A stretch of 64,000 nt of DNA, from NCBI RefSeq assembly GCF_051106095.1, contig NC_135793.1:8299001-8363000 (forward strand), in the 5' to 3' direction. Under the pieces are notes generated by a model. The model worked only from the letters and a program-made list of their open reading frames with translations, was not told where the DNA came from and made no database searches. This document shows positions 44,398 to 55,528 of the stretch, in pieces. This DNA is from Pogona vitticeps (lineage: Eukaryota > Chordata > Lepidosauria > Squamata > Agamidae). Numbering within the stretch: position 1 is the first letter of the stretch; each line of letters starts with the position of its first letter. The position numbers and the translations under genes were made by a program.

Positions 44398-47300
44398 AAC
44401 ATAATCTGTTCATAACAGAATACTATGCAACTACAATTTGATTTTTCCACAACACTAGAACTGATAAAATAGATGACTTCTTCCTTGTTGTCAACACCTG
44501 CAGCATTTTTTATCTATGCATCTATCTAATTTTTCCTTGAGTACTATTCATGCTGTGGTTTCAACACTAGTTCTTACAAGGAAATTTCTGTGCTGCTCCC
44601 TGTGCATTCCCACTCTTCTTGTTTTTTTAAAAGGTTTGGTGATGGGCATTTCCCTACAAGAGCAGAGGAGCTTGTGGGCTCTCGGATGGCTGGTGGGGAA
44701 TAAAATCAAGCAAAGGCAACATCTGCAGAATCTTCCCATTATGGTACTTTAATCTTAGCAGCAAGTTCAGTTATGCCCCAGGAGACACACAAGCAGCAGT
44801 ATTATCACACTCGCCCCAGTAAGAGTTCCCCATGCGTCCTCTCCCTTTGGATGCTATCTCCAACAAATCTATTTAGTACAGCTAGTGGTGTGGGAGACTA
44901 GAAAGTGCCACTCAGCATCATCGGGAGAACCGTAAGTTCCTGATGCAAACCTAATAACAAAAACATGAAAAAATGAAGGGTAAAAGGTACCTCATATCTA
45001 AAGAAGAGACTATTTTAAAACATGCTACCTGTTATTTATTTTTTTTAAAAAAAAACTGTTCAGAGGGGTAGGGTGCTAAAAAGGGAGTGTGAGGGGTGGG
45101 GGGGGAGGTGAAAAAAGAGAAGCCGCCAAAGTCATAAAACATCTAGTTAGACAACTTGAGAGTAACATGACATTCTCTTTCTGGAAGGCTGTTTTTTTTA
45201 AAAAAGAGGAGATTAATTAAACTGCAGATTAATCTTATAAAACCCACAAAGACCAAACTGGAAAGCCATGCCCTTTAAGACAAAATCAAAATATGGTAGA
45301 AGGCTATCTTCCTTAAACATGAGGATTCCCTCCATAGCTAAATCCAAGTATTCTCCAAAGAAGATAAAAACATTGCAATCAATAAGAGACATAGATTGGA
45401 ATACTGCTTCTCCATCCTATACTGTGTTGATGCAATTTGATGATACAGTATATTCGATCCTTGGCACAAACTAAGGCTGTACCCACCAAGCATAAAGGAA
45501 TTTACAGCTGAGTAGGCGTGTACAAGACTGTGATGTAATTTTATTCAGACTAAAAAGAGCCACTTAAAACAGAGGTCTATCATGTCTTATTCCCACAACA
45601 TTTCTCCCTTCTCCATTGTTATTTTATATGTTGTTTAATGTTGTATCTGAAGAAGGGTTCTGTGCAACATGAAAGCAAGCTCTGTGATGTTTAGGTGGTC
45701 CTACGAAACATATTGATGCTACTGCCGCTGCATTAATTTGCTGTAAGTGATGCCAAGGTATTTCCTGGTATCAACAATATTCAACAACAAACATAACAGG
45801 ACAAATTATTAGTCTAAAGATTACTGAATGACAGTCACCCACACCATCAGCTGCGTTCTTCAAGCAGCAGAGATATTTTGCCTTATATATTAAAACATAT
45901 AAACACTGCAGAGACTGCAAGACACAAGTTTTCTTTATCAACTGCATGCCATACACATTAAAAAAATCAACGTAAGAACGACACGACGGAACTCGGTTAA
46001 AACATTTGGACAGTGTAAGAAGTTGTACAGATAGACAAAGAACACCACACAGGTTTAAAACTTTGGCCCTCACAGAATAATTTTAACCTTCAATGTGGAG
46101 TAGCCTCTTTTTGTCAGTGACCATCTGTATAAGAAGCGGAATTTAATTTCCAAATAGAAATTATATCAATTAAGCATTGGGTATTTCCGTTACACAGAAA
46201 CCCCAGAGGTGACCTATTTTCCGCAGCCTCCCTGCATCCAGGAGCGGTGTTTGTGTCTCAAATCACAGCTAGATGTGGAGAAGAGAAATGTTATCCATCT
46301 ATTTAAATAGCTTCAGCTCCAGCATCTGTAACAGAACAGCAGCTTGGTACCATTAATTAATTCTTTCCCAAGCCCTCTTTTAGCTCACATAGAAAGAAGG
46401 GAGAAATGGAGATTAAGAAGATGCTAAACACTCTTGAACGTCTTCTCACAAATATAGAACTTTATGCAACTAAGGAATACAGCATTAAGAGAGTGCTGAG
46501 ATTATCAATTCAGTAGGGTAGAGCATGGATTTAATCCAACCACTCCATATTTAAACTGTGCTCTCATTGAATTTATATAATCCCAAAGATCCGGGAACTC
46601 ATACTCAGAGTTACATTTGTTTGCTGCTGGAGTGCTGATCTCAATTGGCTGTGGATGTTCCTTAGATTTGTTTCCTTCCATGGATACTGCTCATAGCAAA
46701 CATATTGGAGGGGTAAGACTCCCGGGGTGAAGCTCAAGACTCTAGACTTCACACCACGTACCTGTGAACGGCAGCAAAAACATAGTAAGCCGAATGCTCT
46801 TCTGTGTCCCAGTGTGTGTTATCTTGCTATCAACTCTTCCCCAACACATGTAAAGAAGCACCAGGGTTCATGTGTGACTTTATGTACTGCACTGGATCTC
46901 CCAAACAAACCAACTGCCAGCAACAACAGTAACAAGAGGAGAGCTTAACGTCAATAAAACTACCTTAGCGGGTAACTGGAAACGCTGCAATGCTAAAGAG
47001 GAAAGGCATGGGACCTTTAAAAAGAAAAGAAAAGAAAGGCTGCCAACTGGAGCATCTGTTCCTGTCAGCCACTAGAAGTGACACTCAGAAAGTGAATCCT
47101 GGATGGGAGGCTGAGAGGGCCCCGTGGGCAGGTGGCGAGGAGGCCATGCGTGCTGCGCTCATCTGTGAATTTGTAAAGGGTCTCAGTCCCGAGAAGCGGC
47201 ATGCAGTTGGCAAAGCCTGATCTTACTGGCCGCATGCCTTGCGAGCAGTCGTCTTAGCACTTAAGCCACACCATAGCTCAACTCCTTCGAGAACCGAGTC

Positions 47301-48800
47301 CTCCTCTGCTTTGCAAAAATTCACACGGAAAAAACAGCACTTTCAGGCTCCCTCCAAAGCTGTTGCCGTTTCAAACGATAAGTCAGAAGTTACTTAGAGT
47401 GACCTTAATAGGGTTTTTTCAAGGTTGTAGCTAGCTATCTAGTCCATCCACTACACCACACTGGGCACCCGCCCCCAAACTTCAACATGAAATGTGTTGT
47501 GGGAAGCACGGACCCCCAATTCTGTTGCCCAACAGACCCTCTGATATAAACATAAACTAGAAAAAACATTTTGGAACCCAGAAAATTCATACCGTTTCAC
47601 AGCTAACCATTTTTTTCTGAAAGACAGGTTAGCACTACATAGTATCCTCAACAGAAGGACCTCCAGGAATTGGAAAGCTTTGTAGCACCAGGTATTTTAG
47701 ATTATACAACAGATTAATGTACAGTGTTTAGATTTTAGATTATTTCAACATTGCTGCACTGAAGTTTACACAGACGATTATTATTCAAGCAATAGGTTCT
47801 ACATGTACAGTTAACATATGTTAAATGCTGATTAATCAACAGAAAAGAGAAAGCAATCTATCAGTTAATGGACAGTCACCAGCTGCCTTTCAGTGGTGCT
47901 ACAGTCCACTGGCACCAAACACAGAAGATTATAAAAAGTTTTTTTCCCTATTTTCTTTTTAGATAATAACAATCTTGCATGCTCTAACACTGGGTATCAG
48001 TAGGAGGGGTTTTTACAGCCTAACGTGATTGTCCTTTGCCATTAACCTGGCTGGTAGAGTTCTTTTTCCACCACTGACATGTGAGGCACGCCCCCGCCAA
48101 CTCTTCCTGTTGGTTTGCTTTCCTTCCACTGACTTTCTTATTGACTACTGGGTTCTTTCTCTGACCTCAGACCAAACAACAAGCATGGAAGTCTTTTCCA
48201 TATGGCAGAGACTGTATTTCCCCCTTTTTATTCTACTGACTGTAACCACAAATTGTAATTGGAAGTAAATATACCTTTTTCTTTAAACGCTTCTAGAGTA
48301 CTTGTATCATAGCAAAGTGCTACTTTGTGTGGAAAAGAAACCAAAGGGGCAAGCAGAGCTGAGACTGAGCCAATCTCTCCATGTTTTTTTCTGTGTCACT
48401 GTTGTTTTTCTGCCTCATACTCTGCTAACTAAAAGGAATAGCCAAAATCCTCCAATAGTTTTAATGGGGAAGGGCATGAAGTTAAAAAAGCTAGGCTCCA
48501 ACAGCCTCAGGTCACATTACCGGCTCTTTAAATTTTTAAAATTTACCACTACCAGAAGAAAAACAAATGAGAACACATTCTTAGAAGAATCAAATCATCA
48601 GAATAAATAATTAAGCAGACAAAATGAACAATAGCCTCTTATAAGATTCTAATCATACTAAATGTGTTAGCTATCTTGTCTATCATCAGCGTTCTCAGCA
48701 ACAGTTTGGTCAGTAGGCAGACTTAATAATGTAATGGTCACAATCAGTTCTTACTGCATATAATTTCCCTCTGACCTGACTATTTGCAGTATTGATTAAT
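44398..48800. other. ENOX2 5' intron, part; no exon seen
   Basis: I found no conserved exon on either strand. A partial antisense Sauria-type SINE (GTGACCTTAATAGGG; CACTACACCACACTGGG) lies at 47395-47470. Confidence 0.4.
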
Positions 48801-48809
48801 TATTTAATA

Positions 48810-49370
48810 TACTTATATGACAGCTTTCTCCCGGAATTAAGACTCAAAGTGGTGCACCAACATAGTGAAAAACAACTGAAATTAAAATAGCATGGCCACA
48901 ATCCCAGCACGTATTATCTGTACAATGGCCTGTATAGGTTATTGGCATAGTTCAGGGTGACAAATAACTGTAAATTAACAAGTCTCCAATCAAATTTCTA
49001 GTAACCTGGCGAGTAACACAACTGGCACACTACTAAGAATTCAATCAAGGACTCTAGCAGTTATTTGCTGCTCCAAGTTAGATCAATGCACCTATGCAGG
49101 TTTAAATTATCACTTGGATCCTGGCCAGCAAACAAAAAAATATTAAAATACAAATAAAATCAGTCTATCATTAGAATACAATTAAAATTTAATTTTAAAA
49201 ATACTAATGACAGTTTACCTAAAAAAGTGAGAATGAAAAAAAGTGTATCAGCTAATAAACTGTGATTAAGACTGCCTAAACAAAAAGGCCTTTGTCCACC
49301 AGTGGAAGGACAAGCAGGGAGCAAAACTAGCCTCTGTTAACAAAGAGTTTCAGAGGTAGGGAGCAGCCAC
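48810..49370 (-). mobile_element. L2-like LINE pieces, antisense
   Basis: ATATGACAGCTTTCTCCCGG is the tail end and AAAAGGCCTTTGTCCACCAG an internal part of the same family as 49760-50780. It is broken and old. Confidence 0.5.
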
Positions 49371-49740
49371 ATAATACTCCTCTGCCAATCACATGTAAAA
49401 ACACTATGCATCTATAGAAGTGTGCTATAATCCACAAAAGCACACACTATTATAAATTTCCTACTCTCCAGAGATAATATTCATCAAGAGGCTCCATTCT
49501 ACTAAGGTGCATTAAACTACAACTGGTTTCCTTAATGTCAGTATGTCCGTGTTATCGGTATATGTAAATGCTTTATCAGTATATGTAAATAGCCTGTGCC
49601 ATTAATGGAACTGTCCCTCTGACTTGCCTACAATCCTACTTTCACGCACACCATCCATGCACACTACTGACTTTACACCTCCCAAAGGAAGTCAGCCTGG
49701 CTCCAACCCTGTTCAGCACTTAGCAGACAGACAAAACCAT

Positions 49741-49769
49741 ATTCATTTATATTGCCTGTGATCTTTAAT

Positions 49770-49832
<63 letters not shown>

Positions 49833-50780
49833 TCCTTACTCCGTTTTTCTCCTTAAAAAGACCCAAAGCGGCTTACATAATAAAAAGACAATATAAAAGC
49901 TAACAGTGAGTATACAAATATTTTAAAGGATCAAACAAACACTACACTAAAAACATAAGCAACACCAAATCACATTCAAAGCATCAGTCTGCGAGTCAGC
50001 CAGGGAAGGCTTGCATGAAGATAAAGGTCCTTTTGCCTGCTTGCGGAAAGACAGCAAAGATGGGGCCAGTCTGGCCTCCTGTGGGAGGGAGTTCCAAAGT
50101 CTGGGAGCATCCACAGAGAAGGCCCTCTGCCGTCTCCCCACCAGACACACCTGTGAAGGTGGCGGGACTGAAAGAAAGGCCTCTCTTGATAATAACGGTT
50201 GAGCAGGGAGATAGCTTGGGCCCCAAGCCATGTAGGGCCTTTATAGGTTAGAACTAGAGATGGGCACGGTTTGGTGATTTGTGCCAGTTTGGACAATGGT
50301 CCAACAGGGTGCCCGCTCAAAAGCAGCACCCCAGCTTCCCTGCCCCGCCTCCTCTGAGTGCTGCCCCTGAGTGGGTGCCCGCCAGAGGGGGTGAAATGCC
50401 GAACTGTAGAACACTTGCTGGGCTGTCGTCCAAGCCAGTGGTTTGTGGCTAGCTCTAGTTAAGAACCAACACCCTCAATTCGGCCAGGAAACAGATTGGC
50501 AGCCACACACCCACAATTACAGTAATCCAGCCCAGATGTACCGTAACTAAGACGTGTCACTGTGGCCAGTTCAAACATCTCCAAGGAACGGGCACAGCTG
50601 GCACACTGGTTTTAATTGTGCAAAGGCACTCCTGGCCATCACTGTGCAACCTGGGCTTCCAGACTCAAAGATGGATGCAGGAGCAACCCCAAGTTGCACA
50701 CTTGCGTTTTCAAATAAGAGGGTAACCCCATGCAGTTCAAAACCAATTTTAAAATTCATTCAAATCAAATCAAAACATCT
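49741..50780 (-). mobile_element. L2-like LINE 3' part, antisense, with hAT inserted
   Basis: A TTTA-repeat tail (49765-49833) leads into a minus-strand frame with RRQRAFSVDAPRLWNSLPQE and LAPSLLSFRKQAKGPL, the end of an L2-type reverse transcriptase protein. The element resumes after the hAT insertion at 50255-50457 with ACACCCACAATTACAGTAAT. It is truncated at the 5' end. Confidence 0.75.
50255..50457. mobile_element. hAT-like MITE with TAGAGATGGGCAC end
   Basis: The ends TAGAG and CTCTA are inverted. The flanks GTTAGAAC (50247-50254) and GTTAAGAAC (50458-50466) are a near-exact duplication. The tip TAGAGATGGG matches the 7072-7426 element, so they may use the same transposase. Confidence 0.7.
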
Positions 50781-51639
50781 ATTAAGCCGTCACAGACCCA
50801 AGTTAAATAATACAACAATAAGAAGAAAATAAGATAATTATTAAAACATTGTCATGTTTAGAAAAGTATTCAGTTAAATCAAAAGACCTTTTTATGAGAT
50901 CTTGCAACAGAAAACATGAACTTGGCTACAGACGGTGTGACTTGTTTGGTTTGTACCTGCCAACAGATACTCCAAATACGATGTGAATGGCCTTCCACGG
51001 CAATTTTTTTTTCATAACAGGACAGAGAAATCTGTTACAATCATATCTGTGTAGGCTACAAACAGGTTATGTGACAAAGACTCAAATACTTCATCGCCAC
51101 AGGAACACAGCCAATCCTCACAGGGGACGCTGGGATAAATCATTCATTAACTATATTTCCCTCCCACTTTTCCATTACCAAATCCTACGCCAGGTGGCTT
51201 TAAAACATCACCAAAAAACAACTTACAAACAAAATATAAAACAATGTATCCTCGAAGGCTATATAAATATAAAACAATTGCAAAGTAGTTTGATAATTTA
51301 AAAACCTGTCTTTTATGGTGGGTATTTGTGGGAGTTTTTTTTTTTTTTTACAAAACAATTTCAGAACCTGATGGTAAAGACTTGCTTTATCTTTTTTTCC
51401 TCCTTTTTTAAAAAAAGCAATAAAAACACTTTCAGTAAATATTGCATGAAAAATCATGCTTTTTAAGGTGTCAGCTTCTAAGTTTTTATAGTAACCTCCT
51501 TCCCAGCACGGTGACCCCTTGTTTGGAGCAGTTCCAGCCCGACACAACACAACGCTGCCTGACACAAAAGGTACCACAAACAGGGTCACAAAGAAGAGTA
51601 AAAAGAACCAGCCCCGACCACAACGTGTGGCAGGATCAG

Positions 51640-52080
51640 TGTAGGCCTCCGGGAGGCCGTGGAAGACAGGAAGGCCCGGCGTGCTCCGGTCCACGGGGGT
51701 CACGAAGAGTCGTACACGACCCAACGACCACAAGGCCGCTAAGCGTTCCCATGACAACGCGGATGAGGCACACACCCAAGAGGCCCCGCCCGCCCGCGAA
51801 GAGGAAGCACTCTGCCCCGCCCTCGACCCCGTTGCCCGGCAACGGCCCACCTGCTGGGCCCGCGGCCCTCCGGCGCCCAAACTCTTGAAACATCCGGAGC
51901 GATCTCTCCCGGGCTTCGCCCTCGCCGCTTCTCGCCCCGCCCCTCCGTCGGGCCTCCGCAAGCCCCGCCCCCAAGCCCCCTGCGGGACGTCTCATTGATC
52001 GGCGGTTTCTAAGGGGCGCGGCTGGAAGCTCCGGGGCATGATGGGAATCGTAGTTTCCGGCGGAGAACCTCCGCGGGGAA
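51640..52080 (-). promoter_or_regulatory. ENOX2: CpG island, candidate ENOX2 promoter
   Basis: The stretch is strongly GC- and CpG-rich with several CCCGCCC/GGGGCGG boxes. X-box motifs GTTCCCATGACAAC (51745-51758) and GTTGCCCGGCAAC (51831-51843) are present. At 52033-52054 the minus strand reads ACTACGATTCCCATCATGC, like the ZNF143/THAP11 site, next to an ETS core CCGGAA. It is the only CpG island between ENOX2 and GPR119, which is why I assign it to ENOX2. Confidence 0.6.
51851..51995 (-). CDS. ENOX2: Candidate ENOX2 first coding exon
   Basis: An open frame from ATG 51995 ends at a possible donor, GCAG before GTGGGC, after 48 codons plus one base. The next supported exon (38342) needs exactly one leftover base, so the whole chain would read through as 682 residues. 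A second ATG at 51893 would give a shorter version starting MFQEFGRRRAAGPAG. Both start contexts are weak, and GC-rich DNA often gives chance open frames. It may be 5' UTR instead. Confidence 0.3.
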
Positions 52081-52233
52081 TTGCTGTCAACAACGATAGA
52101 GCATAGATCTATCTATTAGAATAGATATACGATAGAGAGGAGGGTTCGACGCCCGTTTTCATTGACGGCTCGAGATTCGGGCGTTGCAGAGGCTAAAGTA
52201 GATGTGGCATCGGATATGAGTGACAGACTAGGG

Positions 52234-52368
52234 CAGTGGTCCCCAACCATGGGCCTCCAGATGTTCTTGGACTACAGTTCCCAGAAGCCTTCACCAGCAC
52301 CTCTGCTGGCCAGGATTTCTGGGAATTGAAGTCCAAGAATATCTGAGGCCCAAGGTTAGGGACCACTG
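52234..52368. mobile_element. Palindromic hAT MITE, copy C
   Basis: A 135-bp hairpin with an exact 8-bp duplication, GACTAGGG, at 52226-52233 and 52369-52376. The ends are CAGTGGTCCCCAACC and GGTTAGGGACCACTG. It lies just outside the CpG island. Confidence 0.9.
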
Positions 52369-52399
52369 GACTAGGGCTTAAAAGACTTGCTTAGCCATG

Positions 52400-52520
52400 G
52401 AAAGTTGCTGTCTGGGGTGGAACTGGTGAAAGCACTCTTTAAATATATCTCATTTGCCTTCAGAGCTCCATTAGGGTCGCTATAAGTAGGTTCTGACTTA
52501 AAAGCTATTAAATATCTCAC
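52400..52520 (+). mobile_element. Sauria-type SINE, 5'-truncated
   Basis: GAAAGCACTCTTTAAATATA and CCATTAGGGTCGCTATAAGT then GGTTCTGACTTAAAAGC are the middle and BovB-like end. The tRNA head is missing. Confidence 0.7.
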
Positions 52521-52549
52521 TCAGGGCCAATATGAATGAAAGAATTAAT

Positions 52550-53335
52550 ACAGACCATCAAGTGTTAGGATGTGGGACTGGAAACCCAGGACCAAAATCA
52601 TCCACACGTTTGTATTTCTGCTCACCATGTGTGGGTCTGAAAGCTGGACACAGAAGAAAGCTAACAGGATGAAAAAAAAATGGATTTATTTTATTTACAG
52701 TGGGGTCTTGACTTGAGAACTTAATCCTTATTGGAAGGCGGTTCTCAAGTCAAAAAGTCTGTAAATCAAGTCTCCATTGACCTACAGTGCATTGAAAACC
52801 GATTAATCCCGTAACAGGCTGTTTTTGTTCCATTTTGGGTTTTTTCTGGTCTGGAAGTCAAATCTCAGTCTGCAAGTCAAACCTAAATTTTGCGGTCAGA
52901 GAAGTCTGTAACTCAAAAAGTCTGTAAGTCAAGCCGTCTGTAAGTCAAGGGTCCACTGTATTTATTTATTTATTTAATTGATATTTATTTTATTTAATTT
53001 ATTTAATTTGATTGAGAAAGACAAACAAGTGGGTCCCTGATTAAATCAAGCCTGAACTATCTCTGGAAGCAAAAATGCTGAAACTGAAGGGACATAAGGA
53101 GAAGGCAGAATTCTCTGGAAAAAGACAATAAAAAGGAAAGCTAGCAAGCTGGGAAACGTGGAAGGCAGCAGGAAAAGAGGACTAAATATGAGATGTAATA
53201 ACTCCCATCAGCTTGAGGCTACAAGAGCTGAGCAAGGGTGGCTGAGGACAGATGACATTTGGGAGATGGCTCCTTCATAGGGCCCCCATAAGTTGGAAGC
53301 CACTTGACAGCACATAACAGCAGCAACAACGGGGT
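52550..53335 (+). mobile_element. RTE/BovB-type LINE 3' fragment
   Basis: The plus strand reads TKIIHTFVFLLTMCGSESWT, the CESWT-like block of RTE proteins. After the MITE at 52696-52960 come GGCAGAATTCTCTGGAAAAA, GGCAGCAGGAAAAGAGGA and the end CCATAAGTTGGAAGCCACTT GACAGCAC. It is broken by the insertion and by frame damage. Confidence 0.7.
52696..52960. mobile_element. Mariner-like MITE inside the RTE LINE
   Basis: The left end is TACAGTGGGGTCTTGACTTG and the right end CAAGGGTCCACTGTA, bounded by TA. The interior has repeated GTCTGTAAGTCAAG. It is related in style to 35430-35675 but not the same family. Confidence 0.8.
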
Positions 53336-54379
53336 CACTTTAACTCTGAGGCCGTTTGACAGCACATCGCACACAAGTTTCTGGGCAATATGATTAAGCA
53401 AGGTTTTTAAGGCGGATTTTGGATCTGAGAAAAGAGGTTTCCATGGTAGCAAATGGACATGGCGTGGGCGACGTCTGGAAAAAGGGAAGGGGGTGGCCCC
53501 CAACGGATAATCCATGCAATTGTGTCCATTGCATTAAAATAAAATTAATTACTCATTAAAATAAAATTTCCTCTCCTGTAGGTTAACTTGTTTGGGGGAT
53601 TTTGTAAGGCAGGTGGTCCTGTTCCACCCTGGTTGAGGCATGTGAAGCTGCTGATTAGTAAAGCCCCAAACCAAGGAAAGGCTTCGGTAAAGTTGAGGCT
53701 CCTTGGATTCCAAGCGTCAGGTTCTTGGCTTGCTGGAGGTCCAGGTTCAAGCAGGTCCACCGCCTCATAAGGATTTGGAGTGTCTCCTCCCTCAGCATTT
53801 GGCATGACCAGAGGATTCTTCTGCTGAGATCATGACAGTATGCCAGTGGCTTTGGGGCAGAAACGGATGCAGTGTTACTCTTTAAATTGCTTTACCATTG
53901 CTCTCGGTGATCAAGCTGGAAATTTTAAAATACAAATGTTAAGCGTCACTAGCCAGTCGCTAGCCCCCCCTCCCACAACAATATGGAATAATACATACTT
54001 TTACTTCAATCAGATGCCGAGATAGAGTTCAAGAAGACAGGAATCTCCAGCGAAATGCAATACTGTACAAACCTTTTTCAGTGAATGCAAAACAGGACAA
54101 AGGCTCCTGGCCCCTTTGTTAATTGTGTACATGATAGCTTTAGTTTAGTGGGTTTAGTCTTAATTCTATTCCAGTCGAAATTCCACTTCCTACATAGCCC
54201 TTAGAAAGGGAGGAGGCAACGCCGGGCGTATTTGGTTTCTTCTACTACCATTCCAGAACTGTCCACGCAGAATGCTCACTGGGAAACAGAGATCAGCAGT
54301 ATAGGGTTGGGATTACTTTGCTGACACACAGCCTGCCTTAAGTACAGTATGCCATCATCTCCCTCTATGAGACTATCCA
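53336..54379. other. Intergenic; no gene or named repeat seen
   Basis: I found nothing that I can support here on either strand. Confidence 0.4.
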
Positions 54380-55003
54380 TATATTAAAACCATCAGGAAA
54401 GGCCTTTCTCTCGGTCTCACCACCTTCATAGGTACGTCTGATGGGGACATAGGAGAGAGCCTTCTCTGTGGCTGCCCCCACTCTGGAACTCCCTCCCACT
54501 GGAGGCCAGGATGGCCCCATTTTGGCTGTCCTTCTGCAAGCCGGTGAAGACCTCCCTCTTCCCACAGGCTTTTCCTTAGGGACTGTCTACTCGAGTGGGA
54601 TGTTTAAAATAGACTGTTGTACCTTCCTGCTTTGAATGTGCTTTGGTGTTCCTTATGTTTTTTTGTGTGGTGTTTGTTTTATCTTTTTTAGTATTTGCAT
54701 ACTCTCTGTTCTCCTGCCAACCTAGCAGTTCGAAGGCATGCAAATGCGAGTAGATCAATAGGTACCACCTCGGTGGGAAGGTCACGGGCTTCCGTGTCTA
54801 GTTGCGCTGGCCACGTGATCACGGAAACAGTCTATGGGATTGCTGCCTCTACGACTTGGAAACGGGGATGAGCAAGGGGAAGCTTTACCTTTATACTCTC
54901 TGTTGTTAGCTTTTATCTTGTATTTTAATTATACAAACTGCTTTGGGTCCTTTTAAGAAGAAAGGCGGGATAACAAAATATTTTAAATTAATAAATAAAC
55001 ACC
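54380..55003 (+). mobile_element. L2-like LINE 3' end, split by a SINE
   Basis: GAGAGAGCCTTCTCTGTGGC and CTCTGGAACTCCCTCCCACT read as the APTLELP-type end of the reverse transcriptase protein. After the SINE (54711-54892) it continues to CTGCTTTGGGTCCTTTTAAG, AAAGGCGGGATAACAAA and a TAAA-rich tail. Confidence 0.75.
54711..54892 (+). mobile_element. SINE with CTTTACCTTT tail and 12-bp duplication
   Basis: It opens CTCCTGCCAACCTAGCAGTT CG, with a tRNA-like box in AGCAGTTCGAAGGC, and ends GGGGAAGCTTTACCTTT. ATACTCTCTGTT flanks it exactly at 54699-54710 and 54893-54904, so it arrived by retroposition into the L2-like LINE. A reversed relative lies at 63388. Confidence 0.85.
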
Positions 55004-55528
55004 TTGCCTTCAGGTGAAGAATGTTGTGCTGTTGCCCTGCTCAGTGTAACTTAGTTTAAAATGCGACAGATGAGCCCGGCTGCTGTGTTGGGGACCTTCC
55101 TGCAGGGCCCTTTTACCTGGAAGACATGTTCAAGTGCAAGAAAACGCCAGAGGCCGGGGCGTTCAGTGTGTGCAGCGAAGTTCCAGGAAGCATCTCCCCT
55201 CTCTACTCCCAGGTTGTCTGGAAACTGGGGGAGGGACTAGGGTTGAAGCCACTGTAGCAGCAACAGCCAGCCTTTAAACTCTGGAAGGCTAGAGAGCTGA
55301 ACGGGGGCAGATTGTGCTGGCTGGTTGGCTTCCAAGGAAGACAGGATACAAACCTGGTAGCACACCATCTCCTGTGCTTTGCATCCCGCCCCACCCACCC
55401 ACCCACCGACCCCAAAAAATAAGTCGGAATTTCTTCCAAACGAGGTAATCTGCTATTGGAAAAGTTTTTGTCTGGGAAGAACTTGAGAGTCTCCACTGTT
55501 GTTCTGCTCCAGTAAAAGAAGAACCATC
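55004..55528 (+). promoter_or_regulatory. GPR119: GPR119 upstream region
   Basis: This covers the 5' flank and 5' UTR. An inverted CCAAT (ATTGG) lies at about 55455-55459. No TATA box or CpG island was seen, in keeping with a tissue-restricted receptor. The transcription start is not fixed. Confidence 0.35.

Noticed and set aside
49947-50231. 94-codon minus-strand frame that looks like a conserved protein
   Set aside because: The conservation is that of an L2-type LINE protein (APRLWNSLP block), not a host gene.
51200-51961. 253-codon minus-strand open frame overlapping the CpG island
   Set aside because: It runs through GC-rich promoter DNA, a BovB-like tail fragment and then an AT-rich stretch with a poly-Lys run. 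No domain is visible, and its frame is not that of the candidate ENOX2 exon.
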